64,000 nucleotides of DNA, taken from the NCBI GenBank assembly GCA_041739875.1, contig JBGSNA010000208.1:1-64000 (forward strand). Direction: 5' to 3'. Below are positions 25,577 through 34,393 of the stretch, piece after piece; position 1 is the stretch's first letter, and every line of letters begins with the position of its first letter. Source of the DNA: JBBSJZ01 sp041739875 (GTDB taxonomy: Bacteria > Planctomycetota > Planctomycetia > Pirellulales > Pirellulaceae). The translations under genes were made by a program, and so were the position numbers. The notes under the pieces were generated by a model. The model did not search any database. It was not told the DNA's origin and saw only the letters and a list, made by a program, of their open reading frames with translations.

Positions 25577-26521
25577 ATGAAAGATTACGCTTCCGTCGAA
25601 GTCGACGAGCTGATGCGAAACGACGTTAGCCAATTGGTTCGATTGGCGATCGCTGAGGATTTGGATCGCGCAGTCGATTGGACAACCGTGTGTTTGATTT
25701 CGCCGGAAAGTCGTGGCGGCTGTCAAATCGTTTCGCGTCAAAGTGGCGTTGTCGCTGGGCTAGCGGTGCTTCCTTGGATCATCGAAGAATTCCAAGCGGA
25801 CATCGAACTTGAGGTCTTGGCAACCGACAACGACCTGATTCAAGCAGGAACGGTTCTCGCGAAGCTTCGTGGAAATGTGCGAGATCTGTTGACGAGCGAG
25901 CGAGTCATCTTGAATCTGTTGAGCCGGATGTGTGGCATCGCGACACTCACACAAACCTATGTCGCTGAAATCGCTGGGACGAACTCGCATCTTTACGACA
26001 CTCGCAAGACGACGCCTGGTTGGCGACGTCTCGAGAAATACGCGGTACGGTGTGGCGGCGGACGCAATCATCGTGCTGGCTTGTATGACGGATTCTTGAT
26101 CAAAGACAATCACCTTGCTTTGGGCGGAGGTGCCTCGGGACCACTAGACATTGCCGAGGCAACCGAGCGAGCCATTCGTTGGCGATCTAGCCAAGTCGAA
26201 AATATGGTCGCGCCGGCGATTGTCGAAGTCGAAGTAGATTCGCTTGCTCAGCTGGAGCAGGTATTACCGGTTGGACCGGATATTGTGCTCGTCGACAATT
26301 TTTCGTTATCCGACATGGTCGCTGCGGTCTCAATGCGCGATCGGATCGCACCAGCGGTGGAGTTGGAGGCATCTGGGAACGTGAGAATCGATACGATTGC
26401 TGCGATCGCACGAACTGGTGTGAATCGAATCAGCTGCGGATCGTTGACGCACCAGGCGACTTCAGTGGATCTTGGTTTGGACTGGTTCGATTTGTTTGCC
26501 ACTGTACATTCTGCAACCTAG
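25577..26521 (+). CDS. nadC: Nicotinate-nucleotide pyrophosphorylase (carboxylating)
   Basis: A 314-residue quinolinate phosphoribosyltransferase, which converts quinolinate and PRPP to nicotinate mononucleotide in de novo NAD synthesis. The N-terminal segment LVRLAIAEDLDRAVDWTTVC is typical. SERVILNLLSRMCGIATLT, the active-site DTRKTTPGWRRLEKYAVRCG, GGRNHRAGLYDGFLIKDNHL and the C-terminal VELEASGNVRIDTIAAIART follow in order. ATG 25577 is used; ATG 25616 would also give a complete domain. It may be cotranscribed with the sugar transferase 60 bases downstream. Confidence 0.95.
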   Translation: MKDYASVEVDELMRNDVSQLVRLAIAEDLDRAVDWTTVCLISPESRGGCQIVSRQSGVVAGLAVLPWIIEEFQADIELEVLATDNDLIQAGTVLAKLRGNVRDLLTSERVILNLLSRMCGIATLTQTYVAEIAGTNSHLYDTRKTTPGWRRLEKYAVRCGGGRNHRAGLYDGFLIKDNHLALGGGASGPLDIAEATERAIRWRSSQVENMVAPAIVEVEVDSLAQLEQVLPVGPDIVLVDNFSLSDMVAAVSMRDRIAPAVELEASGNVRIDTIAAIARTGVNRISCGSLTHQATSVDLGLDWFDLFATVHSAT

Positions 26522-26581
26522 TCTTTGGCAGAAGGACCGGTCCTTCGAGTCTGATTTAATACTCCAGTCTTTTCTTCTGCC

Positions 26582-27994
26582 ATGCTGACCCGATTCGCGA
26601 TCACTCAACCGCGTCGTTTGTGCGAGTTCGTACAACCATTCCTTGACGCATGCGCTATCCTGGCATCGCTTGCGATTGTCCGATGGGTCGTTAACGGCCA
26701 GGTCGATGATGCCTCGTTGGCGCTAGGATTGATTGCGGTCGTCGTCTTCCAGTTAGTCTCGCATTTAACCGGGTTGCAACGTCGTGGCCAAAGTGGATCA
26801 CCGAATGAAGAAATAACGGCGATCGTAACCACTTGGATGTTTGCAGTCATGGTGCTTGCCTTCTTGGCATTTGCGACTCGCTCGGGTGCTTATTTTTCGC
26901 GTGTGAACGTGATGAGTTGGGCGCTGATGGTGCCTGCGATGATCGGTTTGGGACGGATGTGCTTGCGGATTGTCCAACATGGGATGCTGCGACACGGAAT
27001 TGGAAAACGTCGTGTTGCGATTGCCGGGATGAATCCACTGGGTCATCAAACCGCTACGAATATTGCCGACGAGCCAACCCTTGGTTTAGAAGTTATCGGT
27101 TTTTTTGACGATCGCCAAATGGAACGCGATACCACGCCGGAATCACGACTCTCAAACGTGCTTCGTCAAGGAAGTCTTGGTGATTTGGTCGCAAAGTCTC
27201 GCAGCGGTGAGATCGATACAGTGTTGATTACGTTACCGATGCGTGCCGAAGCGCGTATCCGCACGCTGCTCGATGAGCTCAGTGACACGACCGTGTCCGT
27301 TTATATTGTTCCAGACTTTTTCGTTTTTGAATTGCTGCACGCGCGGTGGATCAGCATGGGCGGATTGCCTGCGGTGAGCGTGTTTGAGAATCCACTTTTT
27401 GGTGTGGATGGAGTCGCCAAGCGAGTTGCCGATGTGGCACTTGCATTGGTTGGACTTGTTGTGCTTGGTCTTCCCATGCTCATCATTGCGGCGCTGGTGA
27501 AGTTCACGTCGCCCGGTCCGGTATTCTTTCGTCAACGCCGTTACGGCTTGGATGGACGTGAAATCCGTGTTTGGAAGTTTCGCTCCATGCGAACATGTGA
27601 CGACGGCGAGGTTGTAAAACAGGCGACGCGGGGTGACACTCGAATTACGAAACTGGGGGCAATTTTGCGGCGAACAAGCTTAGATGAGTTGCCCCAGCTA
27701 TTGAATGTCTTGGATGGTGGCATGTCGCTTGTTGGGCCACGTCCTCACGCCTCCGCCCACAACGAACAGTATCGAAGTCTCATTCGGGGTTACATGCTTC
27801 GACATAAGGTGAAACCGGGAATCACTGGACTTGCGCAAGTCAACGGTTGCCGTGGCGAAACCGAAACGGTCGACAAGATGGAAGCTCGTGTGCGGTGGGA
27901 TCACCAGTACATTCGTTCCTGGTCGATGTGGCTCGATATCAAAATTCTGTTTCGAACGCTCGCGGTTGCTTGGCGACAACCTGAAGCGCACTGA
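26582..27994 (+). CDS. Polyprenyl-phosphate sugar phosphotransferase (WcaJ-like)
   Basis: A 470-residue exopolysaccharide-initiating enzyme that transfers a sugar-1-phosphate to undecaprenyl phosphate. Four hydrophobic segments lie in the first ~130 residues, followed by a CoA-binding-like Rossmann domain (RVAIAGMNPLGHQTATNIAD, about 140-240). A fifth membrane segment (VALALVGLVVLGLPMLIIAA) precedes the catalytic domain. There FFRQRRYGLDGREIRVWKFR, RRTSLDELPQLLNVLDGGMS and LVGPRPH are diagnostic. The sugar is not predictable. It stands apart from an EPS cluster, though a GT4 glycosyltransferase lies at 31831-32952. Confidence 0.93.
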   Translation: MLTRFAITQPRRLCEFVQPFLDACAILASLAIVRWVVNGQVDDASLALGLIAVVVFQLVSHLTGLQRRGQSGSPNEEITAIVTTWMFAVMVLAFLAFATRSGAYFSRVNVMSWALMVPAMIGLGRMCLRIVQHGMLRHGIGKRRVAIAGMNPLGHQTATNIADEPTLGLEVIGFFDDRQMERDTTPESRLSNVLRQGSLGDLVAKSRSGEIDTVLITLPMRAEARIRTLLDELSDTTVSVYIVPDFFVFELLHARWISMGGLPAVSVFENPLFGVDGVAKRVADVALALVGLVVLGLPMLIIAALVKFTSPGPVFFRQRRYGLDGREIRVWKFRSMRTCDDGEVVKQATRGDTRITKLGAILRRTSLDELPQLLNVLDGGMSLVGPRPHASAHNEQYRSLIRGYMLRHKVKPGITGLAQVNGCRGETETVDKMEARVRWDHQYIRSWSMWLDIKILFRTLAVAWRQPEAH

Positions 27995-28089
27995 GCGTCC
28001 GTTCGGAACTCGAGTTGTCCTGAATGCCCTAAGCACAATAACTCCTAGAGTATCGAAGTTGTTCTCGAAGTGATTCTAAGTCGCCACAT

Positions 28090-28122
28090 GCCGACTGTGT
28101 CCGCGAAGCAAACCCAGTCGGC
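28090..28122. terminator. Possible bidirectional terminator hairpin
   Basis: The stem GCCGACTG / CAGTCGGC with a 17-base loop lies between the convergent ends of the sugar transferase and acnA. There is no U-tract on either side, so it is a weak candidate. Confidence 0.35.
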
Positions 28123-28192
28123 GTAACGTACCACGAGTGTTGCATGACGAGTGGCGAAACGCCTCAGCGAACTCATGGAGTTGATTTCGCTG

Positions 28193-28220
28193 GGTCTATT
28201 TAGCTAGGTCTATTTAGCTA
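28193..28220. repeat. 14-bp tandem repeat containing the acnA stop codon
   Basis: GGTCTATTTAGCTA occurs at 28193-28206 and 28207-28220. The acnA TAG is the complement of 28210-28212 in the second unit. Confidence 0.85.
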
Positions 28221-30915
28221 GGTTTCTCAGCACGGTTGGAAGGATGCCGCCGTTGCGGTAGTACTGCAGTTCGACTGGTGTATCGATGCGAACGGTACAT
28301 AGGAAGGTTTTGAACTTACCCGATGCGTCCGTCGCTTTGACTTGGATCGTTGAACGAGGTTGCAAATCGTTTGACAGCCCTTCGATGTCGATCGTTTCTT
28401 CGCCAGTCAAACCTAGTGACTGCCACGTCGTGCCTTCGGCGAACTCGAGTGGAAGTACACCCATTCCAACCAGGTTGCTGCGGTGAATGCGCTCGTAGCT
28501 CGCCGCGATGACAGCCTTTACACCCAACAACATCGTGCCTTTCGCCGCCCAGTCGCGACTTGATCCCGTGCCGTATTCCGCACCCGCGATGACCACCAAC
28601 GGTACACCAGCGGCTTGGTACTTCATCGAGGCGTCGTAAATGCTCATCACAACACCATCGGGCAAGTGACGAGTCACACCGCCTTCGGTTCCAGGCGCGA
28701 CTTGGTTGCGAATTCGAATATTTGCAAAGGTTCCACGAACCATGACACGGTCGTTTCCACGACGCGAACCGTAGCTGTTGAACTCTTTGACGGGAACGCC
28801 TTTCTCTTGCAAGAAGCGGCCCGCCGGACCATCCGAGGCAATCGCACCGGCAGGCGATATGTGGTCGGTTGTTACCGAATCACCAAGTAATGCAAGCACG
28901 GTTGCACCGTGGATCGGATGGATGTCGGGAATCTCTTGTCCTAGGACTGCATCCAAAAACGGCGGGTGTTGAATGTAGGTGCTCGCGTCATCCCACGGAT
29001 AAATCGCGCCGCCGGCGACTTCGATCGCGTTCCAAAGTTCGTTGTTCTTCACCGCTGAATCATATTCGCGAGTGAACATCTCGGGCATCATCGAGCTAGC
29101 GATTGTGTCGCGAATCTCTTCGGTGGTAGGCCAAATTTCATGGAGATAAACATCGTTGCCGTCGCTGTCTTGACCGATCGGTTCGGTCACCAGATCAATG
29201 TCGGTCGTTCCAGCCAAAGCATACGCGACAACCAGCGGTGGGCTTGCCAGGTAGTTTGCTTTGGTCAAGGGGTTCACGCGGCCTTCGAAGTTGCGGTTAC
29301 CGCTCAAGACCGCGGACGCGACGATGTCTCCGGAGACGATCGCATGAGCGACGGAATCGGGCAGAGGTCCACTGTTGCCGATGCAAGTCGTACAGCCGTA
29401 GCCAACAGTTTGAAAACCGAGCTGATTCAGGCTTTCGGATAGGTTTGCCTTGTCGAGATACTCTGTGACCACGCGAGAGCCGGGAGCCAGGCTCGTCTTG
29501 ACGTGCGATGCGACTTTCAACCCGCGTGCGACGGCTTTTTGGGCTAACAACCCGGCTCCAATCATCACCGAGGGATTGCTCGTGTTGGTGCACGACGTGA
29601 TGGCTGCGATGACGACGGCACCGTGACCAATTTCGGTGGAGTTTCCGTTGTCCTTAACGACACCCTTGTTCGCGAGGGCTTGTGGTTCCAAGCCAAAGCC
29701 TGCCTTGCCAATCGGCGCGGTGAGCGACTTGTTGAACGCCTCTTTCATCTGCGCAAGCGAGATGCGGTCTTGCGGGCGTTTCGGGCCAGCGAGGCTCGGT
29801 ACAACACTGCTCAGATCGAGCGATAGAGTTTTTGTATAGTTCAGCTTGGGGCCATCATCGGTACGGAACAGGCCTTGTTCTTTGCTGTAACGCTCGACGA
29901 GCGAAATGTGATCAGCGGAGCGTCCCGTTTGACGCAGGTAATCCAGCGTGACGTTATCAATCGGAAAGAAACCCATCGTTGCGCCATATTCGGGCGCCAT
30001 GTTCGCGATGGTGGCACGATCAGCAACGCCCATCTTGTTCATCCCCGTTCCAAAGAACTCGACAAACTTGTTCACGACGCCTTCGGCGCGAAGGATCTCG
30101 ACAACGCGAAGCACCATATCGGTTGCGGTCGCGCCCGGTGGAAGTTCACCCACCAATTCAAAACCGATGACTTCGGGCATCAGCATGTAGAGCGGTTGGC
30201 CAAGCATGTTCGCTTCGGCTTCGATACCACCGACGCCCCAGCCGAGTACGCCGAGCCCGTTGATCATCGTTGTGTGGCTGTCGGTGCCGACGAGCGTGTC
30301 CGGAAGTGCAACCGGACCGTCTGGTGTTTGCTGAATCGCAACGACTCGAGCAAGGTACTCCAGATTGACTTGGTGAACAATTCCAACGTTCGGTGGCACG
30401 ACCGTGAAGTTGTCAAAGGCTTGTTGGCCCCAACGCAGAAACTCATAGCGTTCCATGTTGCGCTGGAACTCCATTTCAACGTTTTGAGCTAGCGACGTTC
30501 CTGTCCCAAAGAAGTCGACTTGCACGGAGTGATCGATCACCAGATCGACAGGAATCAGCGGGTTGATTTTCTTAGGGTCGCCACCGATTCGGTTCATGGC
30601 CGAACGCATCGCGGCCAAGTCCACAACGGCCGGAACACCGGTGAAGTCTTGCAGCACGACACGATACGGTTTGAACGGAATCTCTTGCTTGGCGGGGTCC
30701 GTGGCCTGCCAAGCGGCGAGGTTCTTGACGTCCTCCTGAGTGACCGAAAAATCATCGCAATTCCGCAAAACGGCTTCCAGCAGAACCCGAATTGAGAATG
30801 GGAGACGGCTGATTTCGCCCAATCCTGCGTCTTCCAGGCGGCTCAGACGGTAGAGCGCAGCTGTGCCGGCGCCCGTATTAAATGTATCGCGGGCTCCAAA
30901 TGGATCGAAACTCAC
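28210..30915 (-). CDS. acnA: Aconitate hydratase
   Basis: A 901-residue aconitase of the AcnA/IRP1 branch, which isomerises citrate and isocitrate through a [4Fe-4S] cluster. Cluster ligands are the Cys in AITSCTNTSNPSVMIGAGLL and the two in VGYGCTTCIGNSGPLPDSVA. VGTDSHTTMINGLGVLGWGV and the C-terminal swivel domain GAEYGTGSSRDWAAKG are present. The frame is open to ATG 30996. I prefer GTG 30915 (reads VSFDPFGARDTFNTG), because family members begin with that PFGARDTF segment and the resulting length fits. It is a single gene, and its stop lies in a 14-bp tandem repeat. Confidence 0.95.
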   Translation of the reverse strand: MSFDPFGARDTFNTGAGTAALYRLSRLEDAGLGEISRLPFSIRVLLEAVLRNCDDFSVTQEDVKNLAAWQATDPAKQEIPFKPYRVVLQDFTGVPAVVDLAAMRSAMNRIGGDPKKINPLIPVDLVIDHSVQVDFFGTGTSLAQNVEMEFQRNMERYEFLRWGQQAFDNFTVVPPNVGIVHQVNLEYLARVVAIQQTPDGPVALPDTLVGTDSHTTMINGLGVLGWGVGGIEAEANMLGQPLYMLMPEVIGFELVGELPPGATATDMVLRVVEILRAEGVVNKFVEFFGTGMNKMGVADRATIANMAPEYGATMGFFPIDNVTLDYLRQTGRSADHISLVERYSKEQGLFRTDDGPKLNYTKTLSLDLSSVVPSLAGPKRPQDRISLAQMKEAFNKSLTAPIGKAGFGLEPQALANKGVVKDNGNSTEIGHGAVVIAAITSCTNTSNPSVMIGAGLLAQKAVARGLKVASHVKTSLAPGSRVVTEYLDKANLSESLNQLGFQTVGYGCTTCIGNSGPLPDSVAHAIVSGDIVASAVLSGNRNFEGRVNPLTKANYLASPPLVVAYALAGTTDIDLVTEPIGQDSDGNDVYLHEIWPTTEEIRDTIASSMMPEMFTREYDSAVKNNELWNAIEVAGGAIYPWDDASTYIQHPPFLDAVLGQEIPDIHPIHGATVLALLGDSVTTDHISPAGAIASDGPAGRFLQEKGVPVKEFNSYGSRRGNDRVMVRGTFANIRIRNQVAPGTEGGVTRHLPDGVVMSIYDASMKYQAAGVPLVVIAGAEYGTGSSRDWAAKGTMLLGVKAVIAASYERIHRSNLVGMGVLPLEFAEGTTWQSLGLTGEETIDIEGLSNDLQPRSTIQVKATDASGKFKTFLCTVRIDTPVELQYYRNGGILPTVLRNLAK

Positions 30916-31141
30916 GGCTTTCTCTTGGTTTTGGTACTTCGAAGTGGATTTGGGACTGGCGCTCAGTTTAGCGAGATTTGGGATGAATGTCTCCATCCGT
31001 GACGTTTCGTCCCGATCGTATCGCTTTGGCAGCTTGGGAGGTCTTGGGGGAATTTAGGGGTCGTTCTGGTTCTCGTATTCGTATCGGTTCTAAGGGCCGA
31101 TACTTCAGGGGGTAACAAACCGAAGTAGCACGAGGCTTAGA

Positions 31142-31870
31142 ATGCACCAGTCGCCAGAATATCGCACCGAAATCGTACGCCGCCGACGCATGATGCTTGC
31201 CGCAGCCTGCCTGGCGACATTGATCGTACCTGCCGCCAAAGCCACCGCGGAGTCGACTCCATGCGGTTGCAGCGACGGATGCGAGGGAGGTCACGGTCCC
31301 GTTTACATGGCCTTGGATACCGTCGCTGGCGGTATCGAAAAGCTGCTGTTTCTTGGAATGAAGCATCGATCGCATTGCGACCAGACAGCCTGTGATGACG
31401 GGTGTGATGCAATGTCGATGAGCGAAATGATGATGTACGAGGAGTCCGGTTTCCCGACGGAAATGGCTCCGCCGGTTCGGATGAGCCCGATGACGTCTCA
31501 TCCGCCGATGCCCAACCAGATGATGCCCAGTCAGCGCATGTTGACTCCGTCGCATGTCCACTCCGAACCCACTCTGCCACCGTCCCCAGCTCCGCTGAAG
31601 ATGTCCAAGCCGCAAATGACGGCGATTCCTAGGTCCGAAGCTGCAATCCCTAGCCCCATGCCGTTGCAACTACCTGAAGGCGATGCGACAGGTTCGGGCG
31701 TGTTGCCATTGGATCGATCTGAGGGCGACTCGTTGTTTGACTCACTCCAGGATCCGTTCCGAGATGATTCAGCCCAGCTCAATGCTCCGCATCTCGACCG
31801 AAAAGAATCGAGCAAAACGATGCCAGCGAGTTATCGTACGTCGACTCGTCGGGTCATCAAGTCGCGATAA
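31142..31870 (+). CDS. Secreted Cys/Met/His-rich protein of unknown function
   Basis: A 242-residue protein I do not recognise. The basic n-region RRRR is followed by a signal peptide (MMLAAACLATLIVPAAKATA) with likely cleavage after AKA near residue 34. The mature N-terminus carries clustered Cys and His (CGCSDGCEGGHG; HRSHCDQTACDDGCDAMSMS). A Met/Pro/His-rich stretch follows (MMMYEESGFPTEMAPPVRMS and onward to HVH, about 98-140). The C-terminal ~100 residues are Pro/Ser-rich and disordered. The composition recalls copper-binding Met motifs, but that is inference. Its 3' end overlaps the convergent glycosyltransferase gene by 40 bases. Confidence 0.7.
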   Translation: MHQSPEYRTEIVRRRRMMLAAACLATLIVPAAKATAESTPCGCSDGCEGGHGPVYMALDTVAGGIEKLLFLGMKHRSHCDQTACDDGCDAMSMSEMMMYEESGFPTEMAPPVRMSPMTSHPPMPNQMMPSQRMLTPSHVHSEPTLPPSPAPLKMSKPQMTAIPRSEAAIPSPMPLQLPEGDATGSGVLPLDRSEGDSLFDSLQDPFRDDSAQLNAPHLDRKESSKTMPASYRTSTRRVIKSR

Positions 31871-32952
31871 CGCGACGCGTACGCGTCAACCATCGCCGAA
31901 ATAGAAAAGTCACGTCGGACGCGAGCAAGATTCGCCTCACCGACGGTTCGGCAAAGGGTGTCATCCGTCGCCAGTCGCTCAATCAGCGCCGCCATCTTCA
32001 CTGAATCTCCAGGCTCAAAGCTTTGGGATTCGCGGTCATGCGAGACGAGTTCTTCGCTGCCTTCGACACGGCTACAGACAACTGGCAAGCCCGAGGCAAA
32101 CGCTTCCAGAATGACGTTCGGCATCCCTTCGTAGTGACTCGGCAACACCAATGTTCTCGCTGCCTTGAGCAGTGGTGCGACATGGTTCTGCCATGGCATC
32201 AACTGCACACGCTCGTGACCGATACGGCTTGCCCATTGCTGTAGTGAATGTTTCAACGGGCCATCGCCGACGATTAGCAACCGGCGATTGCTGTTCGGCG
32301 GAGCAATCCGATCCATTTGTTGCTGGACCAGCTCCAAGCCCTTTTGCGGATGAAGTCTTCCAACAAACAGCGTTACAAGGCTATCGGCGGGCCATCCCAA
32401 TTCAGACCACGAAAAGGGCCCCGCAGTACTGAAGCGAGGGATGTCGACTGAATTGCCAATCACACTGCAACGCGTGGTGTCCACCTGCAAGTTGTTTTGT
32501 GCAAAACGCGAGACGGCTTGGCTGACGCAGATCACATGGTCCATTCGACGCACCGCGATCCTCTCGATTTTTGAGCGAAGCCAGCGGGGTTCTGCGACTC
32601 GCATCCCACCAATACACAAACTCGACGTGGTTGCTCGAGCGGCGAAAGTCCCCATCACATTGGCATGATGCAAGAACGTTTGGCAAATATCCGCTTGTCC
32701 CTCGTTGAGCCAACTCTTGAGGCGGTGATAGCATGAGAGGAATTGGCTCGGTCGAGCGGCCTGGCCACTTGCGACGGGAATCCCATCGCCAATCAACCGA
32801 TCCACCAGCTGGCGTTGCTCACCGCAGGGTAGCGGCCCGAGTGAAAATACTCGAACTCGATGTGAAGAAGCGTGCAATCCACAAGCAAGTTGCGTCAAAC
32901 ACCGTTCGGCGCCGCCGACGTTCATTTCGGTAATGACAAAGTCGACACGCAT
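31831..32952 (-). CDS. GT4-family glycosyltransferase
   Basis: A 373-residue GT-B fold glycosyltransferase. The N-terminus DFVITEMNVGGAERCLTQLA is the acceptor-side loop seen in GT4 enzymes. The C-terminal nucleotide-sugar site has LFVGRLHPQKGLELVQQQMD, LLIVGDGPLKHSLQQWA and the EX7E-type LPSHYEGMPNVILEAFASGL. It is probably cytoplasmic or membrane-associated and builds a surface glycan. It is the last gene of the minus-strand operon after folP, 14 bases downstream. The sugar donor cannot be read from the sequence. Confidence 0.92.
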   Translation of the reverse strand: MRVDFVITEMNVGGAERCLTQLACGLHASSHRVRVFSLGPLPCGEQRQLVDRLIGDGIPVASGQAARPSQFLSCYHRLKSWLNEGQADICQTFLHHANVMGTFAARATTSSLCIGGMRVAEPRWLRSKIERIAVRRMDHVICVSQAVSRFAQNNLQVDTTRCSVIGNSVDIPRFSTAGPFSWSELGWPADSLVTLFVGRLHPQKGLELVQQQMDRIAPPNSNRRLLIVGDGPLKHSLQQWASRIGHERVQLMPWQNHVAPLLKAARTLVLPSHYEGMPNVILEAFASGLPVVCSRVEGSEELVSHDRESQSFEPGDSVKMAALIERLATDDTLCRTVGEANLARVRRDFSISAMVDAYASRYRDLMTRRVDVR

Positions 32953-32966
32953 GGTTTACTTGCAAT

Positions 32967-33866
32967 TTAGGAATCAAAGCCGCCAGCAGCTTCGAAGAGG
33001 GTCAGTCCGTCCACCGTTGCCTTGACGTCGTGCACCCGAATGACATGGGCACCCGCTCGGGCGACGGCGAGTGATACGCCTAGCGTCCCAGCCGTTCGAT
33101 CAGCTTGCTTATTGCCGATCAGTTTTGCAATAAAACCTTTTCGTGAATGTCCAATCAAAATCGGAGAACCGAGCGACGCGAATCGGCGAGTTGCCCGTAA
33201 TAGCTCGAGATTGTGTGCATGAGTCTTGCCGAAACCGATCCCCGGATCCAGGCAAATTCGGTCTCGTCGAATCCCCGCTCGTAAACAGAATTCACGCCGT
33301 TGAACGAGATATTGTTCGATCTCACCGACCACGTCGTCGTAACTTGGATTGTCCTGCATCGTTTGCGGAGTGCCCTGCATGTGCATGACACAGACACCCA
33401 CGCCCGTTTCGACGGCACAACGAAGCATCTCGGGATCGCCTTCGAGTCCTGTCACGTCGTTGATGATCTCGGCACCTGCGGCCACGGCACGTGTTGCCAC
33501 GACGGCTTTGCTTGTATCAATACTGATGGGAATCGCCAGTTCATTGGCGAGACCTTCGATCACGGGGATCACGCGTCGGCATTCTTCGTCGGCGGACACT
33601 GGATCGCTATACGGTCGCGTGCTCTCGCCACCGATGTCGATGATGTCGGCACCGTCGGCCTGCATCCGCAGCGCGACGGCGATCGCATGATCGGTTTGTG
33701 TGTGCGCCCCGCCATCGGAGAAACTGTCGGGCGTTACGTTGAGAATGCCCATCACGATCGGGCGGCGGTGAATGGTCAAGCGTCGACGTCCAAGATCCCA
33801 GATCATGCTGGGGTGTGATGACGCGTCTTGCTTGACGGACTCGCCGTCGATTGGCTCATTCACCAA
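32967..33866 (-). CDS. folP: Dihydropteroate synthase
   Basis: A 299-residue enzyme that joins dihydropterin pyrophosphate and p-aminobenzoate in folate synthesis. Motifs in order are VMGILNVTPDSFSDGG, ADIIDIGGESTRP, EIINDVTGLEGDPEM, CLDPGIGFGKTHAHNLELL and LIGHSRKGFIAKLIGNK, ending with IRVHDVKATVDGL. These cover both substrate-binding loops and the pterin site. It starts at ATG 33866 and overlaps the 3' end of lptE by 7 bases. It therefore sits inside a run of envelope and repair genes, where translational coupling is likely. Confidence 0.96.
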   Translation of the reverse strand: MVNEPIDGESVKQDASSHPSMIWDLGRRRLTIHRRPIVMGILNVTPDSFSDGGAHTQTDHAIAVALRMQADGADIIDIGGESTRPYSDPVSADEECRRVIPVIEGLANELAIPISIDTSKAVVATRAVAAGAEIINDVTGLEGDPEMLRCAVETGVGVCVMHMQGTPQTMQDNPSYDDVVGEIEQYLVQRREFCLRAGIRRDRICLDPGIGFGKTHAHNLELLRATRRFASLGSPILIGHSRKGFIAKLIGNKQADRTAGTLGVSLAVARAGAHVIRVHDVKATVDGLTLFEAAGGFDS

Positions 33867-34393
33867 CGCATTTCCATTTGCGAAACGATACGAGCAGCAA
33901 GTTGTTTTATCGCTTCCTGGGTGGCGGTATCGACCGACTGACCCGCCTCCGGGACAAACCGTGAATCTTGAGAAAACGCGATCGCAAGGTTGTCGTCGGG
34001 GACAACCATGTTTTGCATGAGCATCTCACCACCACGACTGACCCACGCGGCCTGGACGGTGACGGCGGCATCAAGAGCCCGAGGATCATCGCTCGACGTT
34101 TCCGTTAGCACTCGTTTGGTTTCGCTATTAAAGCGGCACGTCAGTGTGCTATCCGCATTCGGATCGCCTGTGACCTTGTACGGCGTTTGAGTTTCGATTT
34201 CTCGAATGACTTCTTCCGTTAACCGTACACCCAAGTCTTGGCGAAACGTCTCATTTCGGATCACGGGCACATAGACGGTTCGCACGTCTTGGCGAAACAG
34301 TGTCGCATTGCCAAATCGGTACGTGGCACAACCGACGTGACAGCCAAGCCACGTGGCAAGTAAGACGCTGGATCCCCGTCGTAACATGCTCAT
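33860..34393 (-). CDS. lptE: LptE-like outer-membrane lipoprotein
   Basis: A 177-residue lipoprotein with a short signal peptide and lipobox ending at a Cys in WLGCHVGCATYRFGN. The mature part resembles the LptE/RlpB family: VRTVYVPVIRNETFRQDLGV, LTEEVIREIETQTPYKVTGD and a C-terminal QEAIKQLAARIVSQME helix. LptE plugs the LptD translocon that inserts lipopolysaccharide in the outer membrane. No lptD is in the window. It overlaps the BamD-like gene by 4 bases (ATGA), a sign of coupled translation. The assignment rests on pattern recognition of a divergent family. Confidence 0.8.
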   Translation of the reverse strand: MSMLRRGSSVLLATWLGCHVGCATYRFGNATLFRQDVRTVYVPVIRNETFRQDLGVRLTEEVIREIETQTPYKVTGDPNADSTLTCRFNSETKRVLTETSSDDPRALDAAVTVQAAWVSRGGEMLMQNMVVPDDNLAIAFSQDSRFVPEAGQSVDTATQEAIKQLAARIVSQMEMRW

